DNA of 18,881 bases, from NCBI GenBank assembly GCA_016215085.1, contig JACRMD010000241.1, positions 1 to 18,881 on the forward strand. The letters are read 5' to 3'. The translations under genes and the position numbers were made by a program. Source of the DNA: Solirubrobacterales bacterium. GTDB lineage: Bacteria > Actinomycetota > Thermoleophilia > Solirubrobacterales > Solirubrobacteraceae. Shown here in pieces: positions 13,750-18,881 of this stretch; position 1 is the first letter of the stretch, and every line of letters begins with the position of its first letter. Under the pieces are notes generated by a model. The model had not been told where the DNA came from and did not search any database. It worked only from the letters and a program-made list of their open reading frames with translations.

Positions 13750-14559
13750 GTGCCCGAAGCCGCGACCCTCGACGACGCTCTGGCCCCCCTGCTCGCCGAC
13801 CCGTCGCGGTCCGCCGTGCTGCTCGACGTCGACGGGACGCTGGCGCCGATCGTGCGCCACGCCGACGACGCCCACGTGCCGGAGCCGACCCGCGTCCCGC
13901 TGATCGCGATCGCCAAGCGCTACGGGCTGGTCGCCTGCATCAGCGGCCGCCGGGCCGCGATCGCGCGCCGGATCGTGTCGCTGGGGTCGATCACCTACAT
14001 CGGCAACCACGGGACCGAGATCCTGCGCGGCGGTGCCACCGAGCCGGAGGTCGACCCCGAGGTCGTCGACTGGGGGCGCAAGGTCCGCGCCTTCGCCAAG
14101 GGCGAGCTCGACCGCGACGACCTCCTGCGCCGGCGCGTCCGCGGGGAGGACAAGGACGTCATCCAGGCCTTCCACTGGCGCGGGGCGCCCGACGAGGACG
14201 CGGCCGAGGCGGTCGTGCGCAAGGTGGCCGAGCGCGCCGAGGAGGAGGGCCTCGCGATCCACTGGGGCCGCAAGGTCCTCGAGGTGCGCCCGCCCGTCGA
14301 GCTGCACAAGGGCAAGGGGATCGACCGGCTGCTCGAGCACACCCCGGTCACCGCCGCGCTCTACATCGGCGACGACCGCACCGACGTGGACGCGTTCCGC
14401 GCGCTGCGCGCGGCCGTCGCCGGCGGGCAGCTCGAGAAGGCGGTGTGCATCGGGGTCCGGTCCGACGAGACGCCCCGGGAGCTCGAGGACGAGTCCGACC
14501 TGATGGTCGACGGCCCGCTCGGCGTCCGCGCCGTGCTCGAGGCGCTCGCCGCGGGCTAG
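13750..14559 (+). CDS. otsB: Trehalose-6-phosphate phosphatase
   Basis: This 269-aa HAD-superfamily enzyme would dephosphorylate trehalose-6-phosphate to trehalose in the cytoplasm. HAD motif I is LLDVDGTLAPI (D26, D28), ACISGRR follows motif II, GNHGTEIL is the OtsB-type substrate region, HKGKGIDRLL carries a catalytic lysine, and YIGDDRTDVDAF (D208, D209) is motif IV. The start is GTG at 13750; upstream extension would run into the divergent gene. No otsA (synthase) is present in the window. Trehalose is a compatible solute, so proximity to a K+ pump may reflect osmotic adaptation (inference). The stop directly abuts the next ATG (TAGATG). Confidence 0.92.
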   Translation: MPEAATLDDALAPLLADPSRSAVLLDVDGTLAPIVRHADDAHVPEPTRVPLIAIAKRYGLVACISGRRAAIARRIVSLGSITYIGNHGTEILRGGATEPEVDPEVVDWGRKVRAFAKGELDRDDLLRRRVRGEDKDVIQAFHWRGAPDEDAAEAVVRKVAERAEEEGLAIHWGRKVLEVRPPVELHKGKGIDRLLEHTPVTAALYIGDDRTDVDAFRALRAAVAGGQLEKAVCIGVRSDETPRELEDESDLMVDGPLGVRAVLEALAAG

Positions 14560-15069
14560 ATGCGGTTCGTCGACTTCCTGAAGACCACGGTGCTGCTCAG
14601 CGGCGGCGCCGCGACCGCGCTGGCCGTCCTCACCCTCGCCTCGGCGACGCAGCACGACGACGAGAACGCCGTCTTCTACGCCGCGGGCTGGTGGGCGCTG
14701 GCGGCGCTGATCGGCGCCTTCGTCGGGCGGCGCAACGAGGTCAACCCGCCGATCGGGAAGCTGCTGGCCGACGCCAAGGCCGCGACGATGATGCCCGACA
14801 TCCGCCCGGGCGCCGTGCTGCTCAACCGGCTGTGGCCGCTCGTCATCGCGGTGATCGCCGCGGGCGCCCTGGCCGTCCTCGGGCCGCAGGTGCCCGGGAT
14901 CGCCACGGGCTTCTGCCTGATCTGGTCGCTGGCGTGGCGGCGCCAGGAGTCCGCCGTGCAGGCGATCGAGGAGCGCGACGGCGTCTCGTTCTTCGTCGAG
15001 CCGACGTCGCCGATCCGCCCGATGCAGCTCACGCGCATGCCCGGGTTCCGCCGCGAGGTTCCGACCTAG
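14560..15069 (+). CDS. Four-helix membrane protein, function unknown, coupled to otsB
   Basis: This 169-aa protein has four probable membrane helices (about residues 9-28, 38-56, 88-106 and 108-125). A conserved-looking cytoplasmic stretch EVNPPIGKLLADAKAATMMP separates helices 2 and 3, and the C-terminal tail reads FVEPTSPIRPMQLTRMPGF. I do not recognise a named family. It starts at the base after the otsB stop, so it is co-transcribed and probably translated by re-initiation. Its TAG stop shares CTAG (15066-15069) with the convergent yczE gene. Confidence 0.75.
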   Translation: MRFVDFLKTTVLLSGGAATALAVLTLASATQHDDENAVFYAAGWWALAALIGAFVGRRNEVNPPIGKLLADAKAATMMPDIRPGAVLLNRLWPLVIAVIAAGALAVLGPQVPGIATGFCLIWSLAWRRQESAVQAIEERDGVSFFVEPTSPIRPMQLTRMPGFRREVPT

Positions 15070-15665
15070 GCCGGCGCGGGCACCGGCACCGGCTCGCGCA
15101 CGGTCAGCCGCGGCAGGAAGGCGTGCACGAGCGGCCCGATCGACAGCGCGTAGACGACGGTGCCGAGGCCGACGGTGCCGCCGAGGGCGGCGCCGACGAG
15201 CAGGACGGCGACCTCGATCGAGGTCCGCACCACGCGGATCGAGCCGCCGGTGCGCGCGACCAGCCCGGTCATGAGCCCGTCGCGCGGCCCGGGCCCGAAG
15301 CCGGCGCCGATGTACAGCCCGCCGGCCACGCCGTTGAGCACGACGCCGGAGAGGAGCATCGCCAGCCCGACCGGGAACGACCCGGCGTCCGGCACGACCG
15401 GCAGCGCCAGGTCGACCACGACGCCGATCACGATGATGTTGCTGATCGTGCCGACGCCGGGCGCCTGGCGCAGCGGCAGCCAGGCCAGCAGCACCAGCGC
15501 GCCGGTGACGATCACCACCGTGCCGAAGGACAGGCCCGCCTGGTCGGCGATGCCCTGGTGGAACACGTCCCACGGGTCGAGGCCGAGGCCGGCGCGGATC
15601 ATCAGCGCCATGCTCGCCCCGTAGAGGACGAGCCCGGCCTGCAGCTGGACGAAGCGGCGGAGCAT
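15066..15665 (-). CDS. YczE-like integral membrane protein
   Basis: This 199-aa membrane protein begins MLRRFVQLQAGLVLYGASMA. It has about five or six hydrophobic segments with the family patterns GLGLDPWDVFHQGIADQAGL and GLYIGAGFGPGPRDGLMTGL. This is the YczE/YyaS/YitT-type family, of unknown transport role. The ATG at 15665 fits the family N-terminus; the frame is open to 15752 but that would cross the operator. It is divergent from a MocR-type regulator across 64 bp. This pairing is well known: the YczR subgroup of MocR regulators is named for its linkage to yczE. Confidence 0.87.
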   Translation of the reverse strand: MLRRFVQLQAGLVLYGASMALMIRAGLGLDPWDVFHQGIADQAGLSFGTVVIVTGALVLLAWLPLRQAPGVGTISNIIVIGVVVDLALPVVPDAGSFPVGLAMLLSGVVLNGVAGGLYIGAGFGPGPRDGLMTGLVARTGGSIRVVRTSIEVAVLLVGAALGGTVGLGTVVYALSIGPLVHAFLPRLTVREPVPVPAPA

Positions 15666-15684
15666 GTGCGGGGCATGGTGGCCC

Positions 15685-15713
15685 AGATTGGCCTTGAGTT
15701 CCATGGCCAATCT
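15685..15713. promoter_or_regulatory. Palindromic operator AGATTGGCC-N11-GGCCAATCT between yczE-like and MocR genes
   Basis: A perfect 9-bp inverted repeat, AGATTGGCC (15685-15693) and GGCCAATCT (15705-15713), with half-sites 20 bp centre to centre, lies in the 64-bp divergent gap. It is more AT-rich than the surrounding DNA. Two further TGGCC copies flank it (about 15678-15682 and 15721-15725). A dimeric MocR-type regulator acting on both divergent genes is the natural candidate to bind it (inference from position). Confidence 0.68.
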
Positions 15714-15729
15714 TGCGACAGTGGCCTGC

Positions 15730-17199
15730 ATGGACGCCGACCGCAGCGTCACCGGCCCGCATCTGGCCCGCCTGCTCGGCTCGTGGCGGTCCTCCGGACC
15801 CGCCTACGCGGCCCTGGCGCGGGCCCTGCGGCTGCTCATCCTCGACGGCCGGCTCCCGCTGCGCACCCGCGTGCCCGGCGAGCGCGACCTCGCCGAGGCG
15901 CTCGGCGTGAGCCGCACGACCGCGACCGCGGCCTACGCCGCGCTGCGCGACGAGGGGTTCCTCGCGAGCCGCCGCGGGGCGGGGTCGTGGACGCGCCTGC
16001 CGAGCGATCGAGTGGAACGAAAGCCGGAACTATCCCGGCTTTCGTCACAGTCACGGGGCGGAGGGGTGGGGGGCGAGGTGATCGACCTCACGTGCGCGGC
16101 GACGTGGGCGCCGGCGGGCGCGCTGCACGCCGCGCTGGCGGCCGCGACCGCCGAGCTGCCGCGCCACCTGCCCGAGCCGGGCTACGACACCGCCGGCCTG
16201 CCCGTCCTGCGCGAGGCGATCGCCGCCCACCTGACGGCGCGCGGCCTGCCGACCGTCCCCGAGCAGGTGCTCGTCACCGCGGGCGCGCAGCACGCGCTCG
16301 CGCTGCTGCTGCGCGTGCTCGCCGGGCCGGGCGACCGCGTGCTCACCGAGCACCCCAGCTACCCCAACGCGCTGGACGCGATCCGGGCCGTCGGCGCGCG
16401 GCCGGTGCCCGTGCCGATGCTCGAGGACGGCTGGGACCTCGACATGGTCGAGGCGACGCTGCGCCAGGCGGCGCCGCGCATGGCCTACACCATCCCCGAC
16501 TTCCAGAACCCGACCGGCCTCACGCTCCGCGCGGAGGACCGCGAGCGCCTGGTCGCGCTGGCGCGCACGACGCGCACGCCGCTGGTCGCCGACGAGACGC
16601 TCGCCGAGGTGCGCCTGGGCGGCCCCGCGCCCCCGCCGCCGCTAGCCGCCCTGGACCCGGGCGGCGAGACGGTCGTCACGGTGGGGTCGATGAGCAAGGC
16701 GTTCTGGGCCGGCCTGCGGATCGGCTGGGTGCGGGCGAGCCCGACGCTCGTGCAGCGCCTGGCCGCCGCACGCGCGACGGTCGACCTCTCCAGCCCGGTC
16801 GTCGAGCAGCTCGTCGCCACCGAGCTCCTGCGCGACGCCGCGCCCGTGCTGGAGCGCCAGCGCGCGGCGGCCCGCGCGCGGCGCGACGTGCTGGTCGCCG
16901 CCCTGCGCGAGCACCTGCCGGGCTGGCGCTTCGCGGTCCCCGACGGCGGGCTGTCGCTGTGGGTCGAGCTCGACGCCTCGCGCAGCAGCGCGCTGGCCGC
17001 GCTGGCCGACCGCCACGGCGTCCGCGTCGCCGCCGGCCCCCGCTTCGGCGTCGACGGGGCCTTCGAGCGCTTCGTGCGCCTGCCCTTCGCCCTGCCCGAG
17101 GACGTGCTCGAGGACGCCGTGCCGCGCCTCGCCGCCGCGTGGCGCGCGGTCACCGACGGCGCCTCCGCGGGGCCCGCGACGCCCGCCCTCGTGGCCTAG
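15730..17199 (+). CDS. MocR-type regulator (GntR winged helix plus aminotransferase-like domain), YczR-like
   Basis: This 489-aa protein has an N-terminal GntR winged helix (about residues 18-90: YAALARALRLLILDGRLPLR, then GERDLAEALGVSRTTATAAY) and a fold-type I aminotransferase-like domain (about 115-475). The latter has GYDTAGLPVLREAIAAHL, TAGAQHALALLLRVL, YTIPDFQNPTGLTL and the PLP-lysine motif SMSKAFWAGLRIGW (K323). MocR proteins bind PLP as effector rather than acting as enzymes. Adjacency to yczE places it in the YczR subgroup. ATG 15730 matches the regulator N-terminus; an earlier in-frame ATG would include the operator. The linker (residues 93-108) is encoded by a palindromic, rare-codon segment at 16006-16053. 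Confidence 0.92.
   Translation: MDADRSVTGPHLARLLGSWRSSGPAYAALARALRLLILDGRLPLRTRVPGERDLAEALGVSRTTATAAYAALRDEGFLASRRGAGSWTRLPSDRVERKPELSRLSSQSRGGGVGGEVIDLTCAATWAPAGALHAALAAATAELPRHLPEPGYDTAGLPVLREAIAAHLTARGLPTVPEQVLVTAGAQHALALLLRVLAGPGDRVLTEHPSYPNALDAIRAVGARPVPVPMLEDGWDLDMVEATLRQAAPRMAYTIPDFQNPTGLTLRAEDRERLVALARTTRTPLVADETLAEVRLGGPAPPPPLAALDPGGETVVTVGSMSKAFWAGLRIGWVRASPTLVQRLAAARATVDLSSPVVEQLVATELLRDAAPVLERQRAAARARRDVLVAALREHLPGWRFAVPDGGLSLWVELDASRSSALAALADRHGVRVAAGPRFGVDGAFERFVRLPFALPEDVLEDAVPRLAAAWRAVTDGASAGPATPALVA
16017..16045. repeat. Perfect 11-bp inverted repeat inside the MocR linker coding sequence
   Basis: ACGAAAGCCGG (16017-16027) and CCGGCTTTCGT (16035-16045) flank a 7-base loop AACTATC. 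The element sits in the sequence encoding the linker between the DNA-binding and PLP domains. Codons from 16006 to 16053 include GAT, CGA, GAA, CTA, CTT and TCA, nearly absent elsewhere in the window, so the segment looks inserted. A G-rich tract (16055-16073) follows directly. It may be a dispersed palindromic repeat that was tolerated in a flexible linker. Confidence 0.6.
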
Positions 17200-17897
17200 A
17201 AGGCCGACGCGATCCCGGCGATGGCCGGGGCGAAGACGAGCGCCGGCAGGAAGTTGCCGACCTTGACGTCGGTGAGGTCCAGCAGCTTGAGCGAGATCCC
17301 GATGATGAGCACGCCGCCGGCGCTCGTCATCGACAGCAGCGCGTCGCTGCCCTCGGTGAGGATCGAGTCGAACGCCCCGGCGCCGAGCGACAGCGCCCCC
17401 TGGTAGACGAGCACGGTCACCGCGGCCAGCGCCACGCCCGGGCCGAGCGAGGCGGCCAGCGCGATCGAGGCGAAGCCGTCGAGCGTCGCCTTCGTGAACA
17501 GCGCGTCGTGGTCGCCGATCAGGCCGTCCTGGATCGCGCCGACGACGGCCAGCGGGCCGACGCAGAACAGCAGGCTGGCGGTGAAGAACGCCTCGCTGAC
17601 CGTGGAGTGCTCGTTGCCCGAGCTCATCCACGCCTGCAGCCGGTCGCCGAGGCCCGCCAGCCGGTCCTCGATGCGCAGCGCCTCCCCGGCCAGGCCGCCG
17701 AGCAGCACGCCGCCGAGGACGAAGAGCGAGTTGGTGCCCTTCCACTCCAGCGCGAGCTCGACGCCGATGACGAGCGTGATCAACCCGAGGCCGCGCAGCA
17801 CGCGCTCCTGCAGCCGCTCGGGGAGGCGGCCGCCGACGAGCACGCCGAACAGGGTGCCCGCGAGGATCGCCGCGACGTTGACGATGGTCCCGGTCAT
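17196..17897 (-). CDS. DUF554 family membrane protein
   Basis: This 233-aa polytopic protein begins MTGTIVNVAAILAGTLFGVL and continues with ALEWKGTNSLFVLGGVLLGG, EHSTVSEAFFTASLLFCVGP and LVYQGALSLGAGAFDS. These are hallmarks of the DUF554 family (YdfK/YqgA-like), of unknown function and possibly transport. An alternative ATG ten codons upstream (17927) overlaps the divergent start; the ATG at 17897 matches the usual family N-terminus. Its TAG shares CTAG (17196-17199) with the convergent MocR gene. Confidence 0.9.
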   Translation of the reverse strand: MTGTIVNVAAILAGTLFGVLVGGRLPERLQERVLRGLGLITLVIGVELALEWKGTNSLFVLGGVLLGGLAGEALRIEDRLAGLGDRLQAWMSSGNEHSTVSEAFFTASLLFCVGPLAVVGAIQDGLIGDHDALFTKATLDGFASIALAASLGPGVALAAVTVLVYQGALSLGAGAFDSILTEGSDALLSMTSAGGVLIIGISLKLLDLTDVKVGNFLPALVFAPAIAGIASAF

Positions 17898-17925
17898 CAG
17901 GAAGGTGCGGGAGGATGCCAGGTCC

Positions 17926-18864
17926 ATGGCCCGGCCCGACGTCCTGTTCGTGCGGCTCGGCTCCACGTTCGGGCTCCGGGCCGCGGAGGACGAGCTGGAG
18001 GCCGCGCTGCGCCGTGCCGGCGCCGAGGTGGTCGCCGTGTCCGCCGCCCGACCGCGCGAGGTGCGCACGCTCATGGCCACCGACCTGGTCTGGGCCCGCG
18101 CCGCTAGGCGCGCCGCCGCGGTCGCGCTGCGCGACCACGACCCGCGCGCGGTCCTGTACTCGACGACCACCGCCGCGCTGCTGTGGCCGCGGCCGGGCGC
18201 GATCCGCTTCGACGCGCCCGCGGCCAGCACCGGCCGCCACGCGCTCGTGGTCGGCGCCGGGCCTTCGGGCATGTCGGCGGCCTACCACCTGCGCCGCATG
18301 GGCCATGCGGTCACGGTGGTCGACGCCGGCCCGATGCTCGGCGGCATGATGCGCTTCGGCATCCCCAAGTACCGCCTGCCGCGCGAGGTGCTCGATGCCG
18401 AGATGCAGCGCATCGTCGACCTGGGTGTCACGGTGAAGCTCGAGCACAAGGTGGCCAACATCGCCGACGAGATGCGCGAGGGCGGCTACGACGCGGCCTT
18501 CCTGGCCGTGGGGGCGCACATCGCCAAGCGCGCCTTCATCCCGGCGGGCGATTCCACCCGCGTGCTCGACGCCATCGCGGTGCTGCGCTCGATGGAAGGC
18601 GAGGACAAGCCGATGCTGGGCCGCCGAGTCGTCGTCTATGGCGGCGGCAACACCGCGGTGGACATGGCGCGCACCGCACGGCGCCTGGGCGCCACCGAGG
18701 CCATCATCGTGTACCGCCGCACCCGCGAGAAGATGCCGGCGCACGACCTGGAAATCGAAGAGGCGCTGCAGGAAGGCGTGATGGTCAAGTGGCTGTCCAC
18801 CATCCGCGCCGCCGGCGATGGCGCGCTCACGATCGAGAAGATGCGCCTGGACGACAAGGGCTAG
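17926..18864 (+). CDS. Hybrid ORF: glycosyltransferase-like N-terminus joined to part of an NAD(P)/FAD oxidoreductase (likely assembly chimera)
   Basis: The 312-aa frame has two unrelated parts. Residues 1 to about 100 (MARPDVLFVRLGSTFGLRAA, YSTTTAALLWPRPGAIRFDA) resemble the start of a family 4-type glycosyltransferase seen in Solirubrobacterales. That part is recognised from memory and carries moderate certainty. From about residue 104 the sequence is a glutamate-synthase small-chain-like oxidoreductase: FAD motif VVGAGPSGMSAAYH, GGMMRFGIPKYRLPREVL, DAAFLAVGAHIAKRAFIPAG, and NADPH motif VVVYGGGNTAVDMA. Codon use changes at the join (GAA, GAT, GGT and TAT appear). The enzyme also lacks its normal N-terminal ferredoxin-type region and ends in mid-domain. 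A chimeric contig end is much likelier than a real fusion. The TAG at 18862-18864 may itself be an error. Confidence 0.6.
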   Translation: MARPDVLFVRLGSTFGLRAAEDELEAALRRAGAEVVAVSAARPREVRTLMATDLVWARAARRAAAVALRDHDPRAVLYSTTTAALLWPRPGAIRFDAPAASTGRHALVVGAGPSGMSAAYHLRRMGHAVTVVDAGPMLGGMMRFGIPKYRLPREVLDAEMQRIVDLGVTVKLEHKVANIADEMREGGYDAAFLAVGAHIAKRAFIPAGDSTRVLDAIAVLRSMEGEDKPMLGRRVVVYGGGNTAVDMARTARRLGATEAIIVYRRTREKMPAHDLEIEEALQEGVMVKWLSTIRAAGDGALTIEKMRLDDKG

Positions 18865-18881
18865 ACACAGCACACCGGCTA

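Noticed and set aside
13710..18107. A 1465-codon open frame on the plus strand
   Set aside because: It runs through otsB, the MocR gene and DUF554 in shifted frames, gives arginine-rich low-complexity protein and matches no family.
1..18881. CRISPR arrays, transposases, phage genes or rRNA
   Set aside because: No spaced direct-repeat array, transposase motif, phage structural or integrase protein, or rRNA-like sequence was seen.

Overview
The window is very GC-rich DNA (by eye above 70% G+C). It has short intergenic gaps, many 1-4 nt gene overlaps, GTG as well as ATG starts, few Shine-Dalgarno sequences and almost only G/C-ending codons. Gene content (a divergent YczE/MocR pair, PAC2, a YhaM-like OB-HD nuclease, actinobacterial-type cystathionine beta-synthase, DUF554) suggests an actinobacterium, most likely a deep-branching lineage such as Thermoleophilia/Solirubrobacterales. 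That placement is inference from family resemblance, not a search.

Layout. 1-3356: a partial cystathionine beta-synthase (-) divergent from an Lrp/AsnC regulator (+), a small 4-TM protein, a PAC2 protein (-) and a YhaM-like 3'-5' exoribonuclease (+). 3360-3514: a hairpin and a selenocysteine tRNA (selC, anticodon UCA, minus strand). 3525-4786: a thioesterase-HxlR operon (-) preceded by a 17-bp palindrome. 4824-13731: a long minus-strand array. In transcription order it holds two half-size TauE/SafE proteins, a KdpD-type histidine kinase, KdpE, a 79-bp regulatory gap, a 26-aa membrane peptide, KdpF, KdpA, KdpC, KdpB running in frame into a KdpD N-terminal module, and a membrane-anchored Usp protein. 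13750-15069 (+): trehalose-6-phosphate phosphatase and a 4-TM protein. 15066-17199: divergent yczE and a MocR-type regulator with a shared palindromic operator. 17196-17897 (-): DUF554. 17926-18864 (+): the N-terminus of a probable glycosyltransferase joined to part of a glutamate-synthase-small-chain-like oxidoreductase, probably an assembly chimera.

The main system is an unconventional Kdp potassium-uptake locus. The subunit order is F-A-C-B, not F-A-B-C. KdpD is split: its kinase half lies with kdpE upstream of the pump genes, and its ATP-binding/Usp half lies downstream of kdpB. No stop codon separates that downstream half from kdpB; one base fewer in a G5 tract would restore a stop in a GTGA overlap, the junction used three other times in this array. 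The 79-bp gap before the pump genes carries helically phased TGTACG-like repeats, as expected for an OmpR/PhoB-type regulator such as KdpE.

Other notable items are selC in a stretch where stand-alone stops are nearly all TAG, three convergent gene pairs whose stops share one CTAG, a palindromic rare-codon insert inside the MocR linker, and a clear composition break near 18,220-18,240.
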